Shown here piece by piece: positions 15,966-24,053 of a DNA stretch of 64,000 bases. The stretch is from assembly GCF_023698535.1 (NCBI RefSeq), contig NZ_JALJCL010000005.1:62001-126000 (forward strand), read 5' to 3'. Source of the stretch: Halorientalis regularis. Lineage in GTDB: Archaea; Halobacteriota; Halobacteria; Halobacteriales; Haloarculaceae. Each line of letters starts with the position of its first letter. The stretch's first letter is position 1. The position numbers and the translations under genes were made by a program. Below the pieces are notes generated by a model. It ran no database searches. It saw only the letters and a program-made list of their open reading frames with translations, and had not been told where the DNA came from.

Positions 15966-16775
15966 CTACAGAAACGCCAGCGGCACCATCACCGCGAACC
16001 CGACGGCGAGGCCAGTAGCCAGTTCCCGGTAGCCACGGCCCGGGAGCCCACTGCCCATCTCCAGGGCCTCGGGCACGAACTCCGAAAGGACGAGATAGAT
16101 CATCGCGCCCGCGGCGAAGCCGAACCCGGCCGGCAGGAACTCCCGGGCGATCCGCACGAAGTAGAAGGCCAACACTGCGCCGATAGGCTGGGGTAGACTG
16201 GAGAACACCGCCCACCAGACCATCTTCCAGTTGGGCACGTCCATCGACCGGAGCGGGATGGAGATCGCCAGCCCCTCCGGAACGTTGTGGATGGAGATGG
16301 CGATGGTCATGAACACCGCCAGCAGCGGGACGACGAAGGGCCCGAACGCGAGCCCACCTTCGAGGTTCAACTCGGCGAAGGAGACGCCGACCGCGACCCC
16401 CTCGGGGAAGCTGTGGACCGTCAAGATGCCGAGGATCAAGACGAGTTTCTGGAAGTCGGCCTCCTCGTACTGCCTGGGGTCGAAGTGGTGGTCGGAGATG
16501 ATCCTGTTAGCGACGACGACGAGCACGACGCCCGCCGCCAGTCCGGCGACCATCAGCAGGTAGTCACCCTGGCCGTCGGCCTCGGCCAGCCCCTCCAAGA
16601 TCAGCCCGAACGTCGACGCCGAGATCATGATCCCCGAGGCCAGCCCCCAGAGACCGACCTGCAACCGGTCGCTCACCTCCGAGATGAAAAAGAACGGGAG
16701 CGCACCCAGCCCCGTGGCCAGGGCCGTGATCAGCCCCGCGACGAACACCAGCGTCAGATTCGCGAGCGTTCCCAT
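15966..16775 (-). CDS. ZIP family divalent metal transporter
   Basis: 269 residues with eight hydrophobic spans. The two ZIP metal-site helices are clear: LTVHSFPEGVAVGVSF (about residue 118) and SIHNVPEGLAISIPLRS (about residue 162). A mildly acidic, His-containing loop (ISDHHFDPRQYEEADF) lies between spans 3 and 4, where ZIP proteins have their variable metal-binding loop. The family moves Zn2+, Fe2+ or Mn2+ into the cytoplasm; the metal is not predictable here. It is transcribed alone, toward hairpin element A. Confidence 0.88.
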   Translation of the reverse strand: MGTLANLTLVFVAGLITALATGLGALPFFFISEVSDRLQVGLWGLASGIMISASTFGLILEGLAEADGQGDYLLMVAGLAAGVVLVVVANRIISDHHFDPRQYEEADFQKLVLILGILTVHSFPEGVAVGVSFAELNLEGGLAFGPFVVPLLAVFMTIAISIHNVPEGLAISIPLRSMDVPNWKMVWWAVFSSLPQPIGAVLAFYFVRIAREFLPAGFGFAAGAMIYLVLSEFVPEALEMGSGLPGRGYRELATGLAVGFAVMVPLAFL

Positions 16776-16940
16776 GGGTGAGCTTCGAACGTCGCCGGCT
16801 TAAGAATTATCACGAACCTGATTGTTTTTGGCCGGCCTAAACGGACGACGGAGCGCGTGTTGGGGTGATCCTTAAACAGTCGTAGGGCCTTTCGGGTGTT
16901 CCGTAGACATACACGCATTTCTATCACCTAGTACCAAACA

Positions 16941-16950
16941 CTTATATCTC
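16941..16950 (+). promoter_or_regulatory. TATA box of the 88-residue gene at 16972
   Basis: CTTATATCTC lies 22-31 bases before the ATG at 16972, within an unusually AT-rich stretch of the 196-base gap (16776-16971). The spacing predicts a leaderless mRNA and supports the start codon. The rest of the gap shows no open frame or repeat of note. Confidence 0.6.
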
Positions 16951-16971
16951 GATTTCGCATTTCACTATTCG

Positions 16972-17238
16972 ATGTCAACGACGAAGGCGACTGGAAGTGG
17001 AGAAACGGTCACTATCGTATCGGCGATGGACGAGCGCGGTACCCTGACGGTCACGAAGCCGACGACCGGCGAGACAGTCGAAGTGGTCGACTACGCCGAC
17101 GAACTGCTCCGGGAGCGCGCGAAGACGCTCTCACCGGGCGCGACGGCGCGGCTGGAGCTGACGCCGACCGACGACGGAACGTACTCGCTCACCCGACTCC
17201 TCCCGGGTGGCCCGGCACTGGGATTCGGCGCTGACTGA
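16972..17238 (+). CDS. small hypothetical haloarchaeal protein
   Basis: 88 residues, MSTTKATGSGETVTIVSAMDE through LLPGGPALGFGAD, acidic and predicted all-beta: short alternating strands such as RGTLTVTKPTTGETVEVVDYA and GATARLELTPTDDGTYSLTRLL. It has no signal peptide, membrane span or cysteine. The composition and the well-placed TATA box support a real, cytoplasmic, independently transcribed gene. I do not recognise a named family. Confidence 0.7.
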   Translation: MSTTKATGSGETVTIVSAMDERGTLTVTKPTTGETVEVVDYADELLRERAKTLSPGATARLELTPTDDGTYSLTRLLPGGPALGFGAD

Positions 17239-17311
17239 CCGACGCGCCGGCGCGACGGCGTCACGGCGGCAGCCAGGGGTGGCACACTGGCGTTCCTGCA
17301 CCTTCTCTCGT

Positions 17312-17869
17312 TCACAACTCGAACCGTTCGACCGTGTGGTACTCGGGCCCCGCGTCGGTGAGGACGCTCTCGGTGAGACGGACCTCGTCGACGCGGAGTT
17401 GGCCCGCCGTGGGGTCCCGTTCGCGGACTGTGTCCTGAACCAGGTCTTTGCCGCCGGCGTGCTCCATCCGGGCGAGGGTGGCGTGGGGTGTGAACTCGTG
17501 ATCCGGCGGTTCGAAGCCCAGCTCGACCAGCCGGGGCACGATAGCCTCGTGGAGTGCCGTCAGCTGGTCGTCCCCGGACTCGACGCCGAGCCAGACGACG
17601 CTGATGTACTCCAGTGAGGGGAACACGCCGAGACCGCCGAACTCGGCAGTGAATGGGTCGACATCGGCCTCGGCGACCGCGGTGTCGAGTGTGGCCGTGA
17701 TCTCGTCGAGGCGGGCGGGATCGGTGTCGCCGAGAAAAAAGAGCGTGACGTGTGCCTGGTCCGGATCGGTGACGTTCAGTCCCGACGCGTCGGCGAACAG
17801 GTCCTGTACGTCCGCGACGGCCTCGGCGAGGCCGTCGAGGTCGACGCTGACGAACAGTCGGTTGCCCAT
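17312..17869 (-). CDS. thpR: RNA 2',3'-cyclic phosphodiesterase (2H family)
   Basis: 185 residues starting MGNRLFVSVDLDGLAEAV. The two catalytic HxT motifs of the 2H phosphoesterases are present: HVTLFFLGD (about residue 40) and HATLARMEHAGG (about residue 130). The DVDPFTAEFGGLGVFPS segment is typical of the LigT/ThpR subfamily, which opens 2',3'-cyclic phosphates on RNA. The longer open frame upstream is a shadow of the JAMM gene on the other strand; the ATG at 17869 gives the usual N-terminus. RtcA, another RNA-end enzyme, is 13 kb away. Confidence 0.88.
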   Translation of the reverse strand: MGNRLFVSVDLDGLAEAVADVQDLFADASGLNVTDPDQAHVTLFFLGDTDPARLDEITATLDTAVAEADVDPFTAEFGGLGVFPSLEYISVVWLGVESGDDQLTALHEAIVPRLVELGFEPPDHEFTPHATLARMEHAGGKDLVQDTVRERDPTAGQLRVDEVRLTESVLTDAGPEYHTVERFEL

Positions 17870-17977
17870 ACGGGATCCAGTGGCGACGGCGAGTTGAACG
17901 TTCGGACCCGACTCGGCACGTGACACGAACGAAATCGTCCTAAGTGGGCCGTCCCAAATCACGCCGAGGACGACCGC

Positions 17978-18430
17978 GTGGTAGCGCTCACCCGGATCAG
18001 ACGCGTGACGATCCCGCAGGGACTCGTTCGCGCCGTCGACGAACACGTCGCGGCCGAACACCCCCGGGAGGCCGGCGGCTTCCTGGCCTGTGAGCGCCGC
18101 GGCGGACGCCTCCACGCGACCGAACACGTCCCCCTGCCCAACGAGGCGACCACGCCGGAACGACGGTTCGTCGCGACCGTCGACGAGCGCGCCCCACCCG
18201 AACCCCGGATCTGCTATCACTCCCACACGTCGGCGTCTACTCCCTCCGGCCTGACCGACATCGACCGCCGGAAGATTCCCGAACGGTACGCCCTCGTCGT
18301 GTTCGCCCCGCGCGGAACGCCCCACAGTTACCGGCTGTTCCAGCGCGGCCTGCTCCGCTGGCAGGAACTCCCCGTCGGCCGCGACGGCACCGACCCCGGC
18401 GACTGGCACCCGCTCCCGCGACTGTCCTAG
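17978..18430 (+). CDS. JAMM/MPN-domain (JAB) protein
   Basis: 150 residues with an MPN fold: EHPREAGGFLACER (catalytic Glu helix), strands around VPLPNEATTPERRFVATVD, and the metal site CYHSHTSASTPSGLTDIDRR. The H-x-H pair and the Asp are spaced as in JAMM metalloproteases (HxH-x7-[S]-x2-D), but the Ser position holds Gly. Family members cleave isopeptide bonds, such as those of SAMP conjugates in haloarchaea, or process sulfur-carrier proteins. The Gly leaves activity uncertain. The GTG at 17978 is the likely start; an in-frame GTG at 18005 is an alternative. Confidence 0.75.
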   Translation: MVALTRIRRVTIPQGLVRAVDEHVAAEHPREAGGFLACERRGGRLHATEHVPLPNEATTPERRFVATVDERAPPEPRICYHSHTSASTPSGLTDIDRRKIPERYALVVFAPRGTPHSYRLFQRGLLRWQELPVGRDGTDPGDWHPLPRLS

Positions 18431-18435
18431 CATAC

Positions 18436-18444
18436 CTTATATTT
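18436..18444 (+). promoter_or_regulatory. strong TATA box ahead of the symporter region
   Basis: CTTATATTT stands out at 18436-18444 in the gap after the JAMM gene. Transcription would begin near 18463-18470, leaving about 225 bases before the symporter GTG at 18695. That gives either a long leader or an mRNA that first encodes the small frame described at 18595. Confidence 0.5.
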
Positions 18445-18594
18445 CCCCGGTCGAGACAGGACCTTCCTGATCTGTGCGTACGTCCAGGTATTCGCCATGT
18501 GCGACGGGAGTCGTTGCATCAGTACGGGATTCGATATACAATCATATGGGAAAGCCTTTCAGTTGTGATCAGACCCTAATTTTTGTAGCGAAAA

Positions 18595-18698
18595 TGAGCC
18601 TGAACGTGGCGCACTTCGGCGATACGATTGGAGAAGTTCGATTTCGAACCGGATTCGATGACGAATCGGGCACCGTGAGACGGGAGGTGGTGGTGTGA
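18595..18698 (+). CDS. possible 34-residue leader peptide before the symporter
   Basis: An ATG at 18595 opens MSLNVAHFGDTIGEVRFRTG... and ends in a TGA that overlaps the symporter's GTG start (GTGA), the arrangement of translationally coupled genes. The frame runs further upstream to a GTG at 18474, which would give 74 residues. It has no recognisable domain. It could be a small accessory protein, a leader peptide, or an untranslated leader that happens to be open. Confidence 0.35.
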
Positions 18699-20260
18699 GC
18701 GTCATCCTCTACGGGGTCGGCGGGGCCATCGTCGTGATGTTGGCGGTCGGGCTGTACGTCTCCCAGAAGATCGAGGGCGACAGCATCAACTACATCGTCG
18801 CGGGGCGGGGGTTGATCCTCCCGCTGGCGGCGGCGACGTTGATGGCCCAGTCGCTGGACGCGAACGCGACGCTCGGCAACACCGACCTGGTGGCCGCCGC
18901 CGGGTTCTGGGCCGGCGCGGCGTTGCCGATCGGACTGGCGCTGTGTCTGTTCATCACTGGCCTCTTTTTCGCCAAGCCGATGAACCGAATGAACCTCACG
19001 ACGCTCCCGGACTTCTTCCGGCGCAAGTACGGCCGCACCGTCGAGATGATGGCGAGTTTCATCATGGTCATCAGTTACGCCTTCCTGCTGGCCGGGAACC
19101 TCGTGGCCGGCGGCTACCTCTTCCAGACGTTCGTCGGCACCAGCTACGCCGTCGGCGTCGTGTTGATCGCCGCCATCGTGTTCGCCTACACCATCGCTGG
19201 CGGCCTGTTCGCGGTCGCGTACACCGACGTGATCCAGGCGTTCGTGGCCTTCTTCGGCTCCATCGGCCTGATCGTCTTCGTCGCGACCCAGTACGGCATC
19301 ACCATCCCCGACGGGATGGGGCCGATGGCGCTGGGCCAGCTGACCGACCCGAGCCAGGGCGCGTACATCAACCTCGCGACCATCGTCGCGCTGGGACTGG
19401 GTGACATCGTCGCTATCGACTTCATGGAGCGGGTGTTCGCGGCCGACAGCCCCGAGACGGCCCAGCGGGCCTGTTTCATCGGCGCGGCCGGTACGCTGAT
19501 CATCGGCATCCCCTTCTCCATCGTCGCGCTGTCCTCGAGTTCGATCCTCGCCTCGCTCGGGGTCGAGGCCGGCAGCCAGGCGGTGCTGTACGTCCTCCTG
19601 CAAAACGCCGTGCCGCCGTGGCTCGCGGCCGTCGTCATCGCGGGTATCGTCGCCGCCTCGTTCTCGACCAGTGACGGTGCCATCCTCGGCACCTCCTCGG
19701 TGATGGCCCGCAACATCGTCGGCATCCGGGTCGACGAGGAACACAGCTCGGGCGAGGCCGTGGCGACCGACGGCGGTTCCGGCGGCTTCTTCAGCGGCGA
19801 GAGCGACAAACTGCTGAAAGTGACGCGGCTGATGGCCGTCCCGATCACGCTGTTGGGCATCTTCTTCGCGCTCCGCGTCTCGGCGACCGGCATGTTGCTC
19901 GTGCTGGCGTTCGACATCATGCTCGCCGGGGCGCTGGTGCCGCTCGTGTTCGGCCTCTACCGGCCGAGTCTGGCGAACACGCCCGCCGCGCTGTCCTCGA
20001 TGGTCGCCGGGTCGGTCACGCGTCTGGTCTTTTTCGTCCTCGTCCCGACGACCTACGCCTACCAGAACACGCTGCTGTACATCCCCAACGACATCTTCAC
20101 GGCGTCGTTCGACGGCCTGCCGACGTTCATCGCCCCCGCGGTGAGCCTCGTCGTGTTCGTGGCCGTCGGTTACGTCACCCGCGACAGTTACGGGAGCCGG
20201 TCGCTGGACGAGGAGGGCCACCGGACCATCGTCGCCGGCGGTGACGACAGCGACGAATAA
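18695..20260 (+). CDS. sodium/solute symporter (SSS/SLC5 family)
   Basis: 521 residues with about 13 membrane spans. The start is GTG 18695, preceded by GGGAGGTGG. Family features are the DSINYIVAGRGLILPLAAATLMAQSLDANATLGN N-terminal region, the KPMNRMNLTTLPDFFRRKYGR loop and the AAIVFAYTIAGGLFAVAYTDVIQAFVAF SSS signature. A hydrophilic loop at about residues 350-375 precedes KLLKVTRLMAVPITLLG. It imports an organic solute with Na+; the solute is not predictable, though the loops resemble the proline/pantothenate-type branch. Confidence 0.87.
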   Translation: MSVILYGVGGAIVVMLAVGLYVSQKIEGDSINYIVAGRGLILPLAAATLMAQSLDANATLGNTDLVAAAGFWAGAALPIGLALCLFITGLFFAKPMNRMNLTTLPDFFRRKYGRTVEMMASFIMVISYAFLLAGNLVAGGYLFQTFVGTSYAVGVVLIAAIVFAYTIAGGLFAVAYTDVIQAFVAFFGSIGLIVFVATQYGITIPDGMGPMALGQLTDPSQGAYINLATIVALGLGDIVAIDFMERVFAADSPETAQRACFIGAAGTLIIGIPFSIVALSSSSILASLGVEAGSQAVLYVLLQNAVPPWLAAVVIAGIVAASFSTSDGAILGTSSVMARNIVGIRVDEEHSSGEAVATDGGSGGFFSGESDKLLKVTRLMAVPITLLGIFFALRVSATGMLLVLAFDIMLAGALVPLVFGLYRPSLANTPAALSSMVAGSVTRLVFFVLVPTTYAYQNTLLYIPNDIFTASFDGLPTFIAPAVSLVVFVAVGYVTRDSYGSRSLDEEGHRTIVAGGDDSDE

Positions 20261-20396
20261 CACGTTCGTCGATTTGTTCCACCATTTCGTACGTTTTCCT
20301 GAACCAGTAATCGCTTATGCCGCGGACCGAAACACGAAATCGAGAATAGATGGACGATCATCGACCGATCAGTTCCAGCCGACGGAGTGAGCGGGC

Positions 20397-21440
20397 GTGA
20401 ATCGGGACCCGATCCGGATGAAGCGGAAGGTCCAGCAGTTGGGGTCGTCGACACTCGGCGTGACGGTGCCGGCCGACTGGGTCCGCCACCACGGGATCGA
20501 GAAGGGGGACGAACTCATCATGCAACGCGACGAGAGCGGCGGATCGCTGTTGCTCGTTCCCGAGGACCCGACACTCACCGACGAGGAGGCGACCGTCGAC
20601 GCGGACTCGCTCGGCGCCGACGCGCTGGAACGGGCCATCGAGACTCAGTACGTCCTCGGCCGGCAACTCATCCGCATCGCCGGAACGGAACCGCTGACGG
20701 GGCCACAGCGCGACGCCGTCCTCAGTGCGGAACGCTGGCTCATGGGGCTGGGCATCGTCGAGGAACGCGAGACCGAGATCACGGTCCGATGTTCCATCGC
20801 GCCGACCGATTTCGAGCTGGCGACGCTGCTGGGCCGACTCTACCGGACGGAGGCCACGATGCGCCGGGACGCCCTGACCGCCCTCCGGGAGGGTGACGCC
20901 GCGGCGACCGAGCGGGTCATCGACCGGCAGTCACAGGTGCGGAAACTGTTTTACCTGTTCCTCCGGATCGTCTTCGCGACCTACCGCAACCCCCGGCTCA
21001 ACCGGGCCGTCGGCCTCGATACCGGCTTCCCGCTGATCGGCTACCGGTCGGCGGTCCAGGACATCGTGTTGATGGCCGACGCCGCCACCGAGATCGCCGC
21101 GCTGGTCCGGGACCACGACGTGTCGGCGCTCGACGAGGAGACCGCCGCCCACGTCGACGCGCTCGCGGACGCTCTCGACACGGCCGCAGAGGCCACCCGG
21201 ACCGCGGTCGTCACACCCGACTACGACACGACCTGTGAGGCCCGGACGGCACTCGAAAGCGTCGACGATCACGTGGCCGAAGTCAACGGCTACCTCCGCG
21301 ACCGCCGACCCGAGCCACTGCTCGTCCTCCAGCGCGCCGTCGACATGCTCGAACGGAGCGCCCGCCACACCCGGGACACCCTCGCCGTCGCCACCCACCT
21401 CGCCTTCCGCGAGGACCCCGACCTGGTCACCGCCGAGTGA
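20397..21440 (+). CDS. AbrB/SpoVT-type DNA-binding plus PhoU-like regulator
   Basis: 347 residues. The N-terminus VNRDPIRMKRKVQQLGSSTLGVTVPADWVRHHGIEKGDEL is a swapped-hairpin AbrB domain (about residues 8-55). The rest is helical with two PhoU-like bundles (HGIEKGD onward, ERVIDRQSQVRKLFYLFLRIV, DHVAEVNGYLRDRR). Haloarchaeal AbrB-PhoU fusions are thought to regulate phosphate or related transport. It begins at GTG 20397, 137 bases after the symporter gene, and may respond to the same signal. No pst genes are near, so its target is unknown. Confidence 0.83.
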   Translation: MNRDPIRMKRKVQQLGSSTLGVTVPADWVRHHGIEKGDELIMQRDESGGSLLLVPEDPTLTDEEATVDADSLGADALERAIETQYVLGRQLIRIAGTEPLTGPQRDAVLSAERWLMGLGIVEERETEITVRCSIAPTDFELATLLGRLYRTEATMRRDALTALREGDAAATERVIDRQSQVRKLFYLFLRIVFATYRNPRLNRAVGLDTGFPLIGYRSAVQDIVLMADAATEIAALVRDHDVSALDEETAAHVDALADALDTAAEATRTAVVTPDYDTTCEARTALESVDDHVAEVNGYLRDRRPEPLLVLQRAVDMLERSARHTRDTLAVATHLAFREDPDLVTAE

Positions 21441-21647
21441 CTGCCCCACCGGTTTTCCGGACGCTCGCACGCCACCGGCGGCAACCTCTAGGACCTTAAT
21501 CACCCAGTGACAACCACTGGACCCAGCCGTACATGGGGGACGGTATTACACATCTCAGGGAACGCTTTTGCATACTGGTCGATCACACAGAAACGTCGAG
21601 AAAAACGCGACAGACGATTCGCGTTCGAGCATTCAGATACACAAACC

Positions 21648-22757
21648 ATGACCGACGACAGATCAGGCCGCGACATCTACGGCGAGGCGTACGACGAGGC
21701 GAACGAACCCATCTTCTCGGGCATCCCTTCCTTCCTCAAACTCCCCGAAGTGGACCGCGGGAACCTCGACGAGGAGGACGTGGACGTGGGCATCATCGGT
21801 GCCCCGCTGGACACGGCGACGACGATCCGGCCGGGCACCCGGTATGGCCCCCGCGCGGTGCGGGCCGCCTCCACGGTCCCCTCGCCGCCGTACCAGCACT
21901 TCAACATCGAGACCGGTGTCGATCCCTTCGATCACTTCAGCGTCGCCGACACCGGGGACGCGGCGGTCTCGCCGGGCGACACTCGCCAGAGCCAGCTGAA
22001 CATCGAGGACGCCGTCTACGAGATTAGCGAGCAGGCGACGCCCATCGTCATCGGCGGCGACCACTCCATCAGCTACCCGGATATCAAAGGCTGGGCCGAG
22101 GCCAACGGCTACGAGGACGTTGGGCTGATCCACTTCGACTGTCACGCCGACACCGGCGAGGACGGACTCACCGGCTTCGAGTACGACCACGGCGCGTGGG
22201 TCGCTCGCGTCTTCGACGACGACCTCGTGACCGGCGAGAACTACACCCTGATCGGCCCGCGCGGGTTCTGGCCCGGGCCGGAGATCTACGAGGCGATGCG
22301 CGAGGAAGGCATGAAGTGGTACACCGCGATGGAGGTCGGAAACATGGACCTCGACGACATCGTGACCGACGCGGTCCAGCGCGCACAGGACGGGACCGAC
22401 GCCGTCTGGGTCTCCTTCGACGTGGACGTGATGGAACCGGCCTACGCGCCCGGCACCGGCGAACCCGAGCCCGGCGGGCTGATCCCCCGGGAAGCCATCT
22501 ACATGATCCGGGAGGTCGTCAAGGCGCTCGATCCGGAGGACTTCGGCTTCGACGTGGTCGAGGTCTCGCCGGCCTACGACGTGAGCGACACCAACTCCTA
22601 CAACGGCGGGATCACCAGCGGCTTCGCCAACCGCCTCATCATCGAGGTCCTGGGGAGCATGGCGCTGGCCGAGCAGGGGCTGGAATCGGGCGACCCGATC
22701 AAGCCCAAGGAATCGCTCGGGCCGACCGAGGAGACGGAAGCACCGGCGGACGACTAG
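21648..22757 (+). CDS. ureohydrolase, agmatinase family
   Basis: 369 residues starting MTDDRSGRDIYGEAYDEA. Metal-binding motifs of the arginase/agmatinase superfamily are complete: VIGGDHSISY, HFDCHADTGEDG and SFDVDVMEPAYAPGTGEPEPGG. In the last, the usual DxDxxDP ends in Glu-Pro instead of Asp-Pro; the two metal-binding aspartates are kept. The enzyme hydrolyses agmatine or a related guanidino compound to urea plus an amine. The start at ATG 21648 is preferred; a longer in-frame extension to 21507 lacks coding character. A T-rich hairpin at 22857-22876 may terminate it. Confidence 0.85.
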   Translation: MTDDRSGRDIYGEAYDEANEPIFSGIPSFLKLPEVDRGNLDEEDVDVGIIGAPLDTATTIRPGTRYGPRAVRAASTVPSPPYQHFNIETGVDPFDHFSVADTGDAAVSPGDTRQSQLNIEDAVYEISEQATPIVIGGDHSISYPDIKGWAEANGYEDVGLIHFDCHADTGEDGLTGFEYDHGAWVARVFDDDLVTGENYTLIGPRGFWPGPEIYEAMREEGMKWYTAMEVGNMDLDDIVTDAVQRAQDGTDAVWVSFDVDVMEPAYAPGTGEPEPGGLIPREAIYMIREVVKALDPEDFGFDVVEVSPAYDVSDTNSYNGGITSGFANRLIIEVLGSMALAEQGLESGDPIKPKESLGPTEETEAPADD

Positions 22758-22759
22758 CG

Positions 22760-22876
22760 GGAGATTCGAGCGTAGCGACGAATCTCCGAACGAGCGAGCG
22801 GGGAGCGCGATGTCTTCGACCTCGGCTCGAACGGACGGAGTCCGTGAGAGAGAGACGACACGTCCTTTTTCGTGTC
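22760..22876. repeat. small hairpin array downstream of the agmatinase gene
   Basis: Three inverted repeats in a 167-base gap: GGAGATTCG/CGAATCTCC (22760-22787, 10-base loop), ACGGAC-GGA-GTCCGT (22831-22845), and GACACG/CGTGTC around TCCTTTTT (22857-22876). The last has the shape of a T-tract terminator. The first two belong to the same GC-rich hairpin class as the other arrays here but lack boxes I-III. Confidence 0.55.
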
Positions 22877-22924
22877 TGTCCCGTGGACGTAGCTCTTAAC
22901 CGCCTGCCCGTCCAATCGGTCGGT

Positions 22925-23683
22925 ATGACAGATAGAGAGCCCGACGACTACGAGTTCTCGGAGGGGCAGGGGTTCGAGGACCCATACGACGAGTTCGATC
23001 TGGACCCGCCGGAACTCGACGTGGACCCGGACAAGGTCGACCCAATCGACTCCCGGGCGCTCACGGACATGCTCGACGAGCGCAACCTCGCGAGCGACGA
23101 GGTCGACACCGAGGAGTTGCTCGACGTGGCGCTGTCCTACATGCAGATCAACCGCTTCGAGCAGGCCGCCGACGCCTTCGAGCGGGTCGCCCAGTTCGCC
23201 GACGACGACCGGATCGAACAGGAGGCCTGGACCAACAAGGGCGCGGCCCACGCCGAACTCGAAGAGTACGACATGGCTATCGGCGCGTACAAGGAGGCTA
23301 TCGACATCGACGATTCGAGCGAACACGCCGCCACTGCAGAGACCAACCTCGCCTACGCCCTCTGGGAGTTCGGCCGTAGCGAGGAGGCCCTGGAACACGC
23401 CGAACGCGCCGTCGAGATCGACGAGCGGTTCGCCGAAGCCTGGTACAACCGCGGCTTCTTCCTGCTGGAACGGGGCCTCGCCGAGGACGCGCTGAACGCC
23501 TTCGACAACGCGATCCGCCTGGGCGAGCGCAACACCCGAATCCTGGAGGAAAAGGCCCGCGCACTCGAAGAGATGGGCGAGTTCGACCGCGCCAAGGAGG
23601 TCGCCCAGGAGGCAGAGGAGATGCGCGAGGAGGCCGAGGCCGACCTCGTCGACGAGCAGCAGCAACAGCGACTCGACGAATGA
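22925..23683 (+). CDS. tetratricopeptide-repeat protein
   Basis: 252 residues with a very acidic N-terminus (DDYEFSEGQGFEDPYDEFDL...). From about residue 65, five to six TPR units follow: LLDVALSYMQINRFEQAADAFERV, AWTNKGAAHAELEEYDMAIGAYKEAI, TNLAYALWEFGRSEEALEHAERAV, AWYNRGFFLLERGLAEDALNAFDNAI, LEEKARALEEMGEFDRAKEVAQEA. It is probably a cytoplasmic scaffold for protein interactions. Its TGA overlaps the start of the DUF424 gene by four bases, so the two are an operon. Partner proteins are unknown. Confidence 0.87.
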   Translation: MTDREPDDYEFSEGQGFEDPYDEFDLDPPELDVDPDKVDPIDSRALTDMLDERNLASDEVDTEELLDVALSYMQINRFEQAADAFERVAQFADDDRIEQEAWTNKGAAHAELEEYDMAIGAYKEAIDIDDSSEHAATAETNLAYALWEFGRSEEALEHAERAVEIDERFAEAWYNRGFFLLERGLAEDALNAFDNAIRLGERNTRILEEKARALEEMGEFDRAKEVAQEAEEMREEAEADLVDEQQQQRLDE

Positions 23684-23970
23684 TCCTCAACGAGCGCGAG
23701 ACCGACGAGGGCCTGCTCGTGTCGGTCTGTGATCCCGACGTACTCGGCGAGACCTTCGAGAACGGCGAGATTTCCCTGACCGTGGAGGCCGACTTCTACG
23801 ACGGCGAGGAGGTCGACGAGGACGCCGTCGTCGACAGCCTCGCGCGCTGTGCCGTGGCCAACATCGTCGGCACCCGGGCCGTCGAAGTCGCCATCGAACA
23901 CGGCTTCGTCGAGGAGGCCAACGTCCTCGACATCGAGGACACGCGCCACGCCCAGCTGTTGCGGATGTGA
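23680..23970 (+). CDS. DUF424 family protein
   Basis: 96 residues, MILNERETDEGLLVSVCDPDVLGETFENGEISLTVEADFY..., matching the archaeal DUF424 family: a DPDVLGETF block, then ALARCAVANIVGTRAVEVAIEHGFVE with a central cysteine, and a C-terminal HAQLLRM. DUF424 proteins are widespread in archaea and have been linked by context to translation, without a proven role. It overlaps the TPR gene by four bases (ATGA). Confidence 0.83.
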   Translation: MILNERETDEGLLVSVCDPDVLGETFENGEISLTVEADFYDGEEVDEDAVVDSLARCAVANIVGTRAVEVAIEHGFVEEANVLDIEDTRHAQLLRM

Positions 23971-24053
23971 CCACCGCCCGCTGTCCACACCCACTTTCCG
24001 TCCCTCACCGCTCCGGCTGAACGCTTTTGTGCCCGCCGGGTGGCCCACCTCGC

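Noticed and set aside
21507-21647. N-terminal extension of the agmatinase frame
   Set aside because: The 47 extra codons give a basic, low-bias sequence, and the MTDDRSGRD start at 21648 matches a normal acidic N-terminus.
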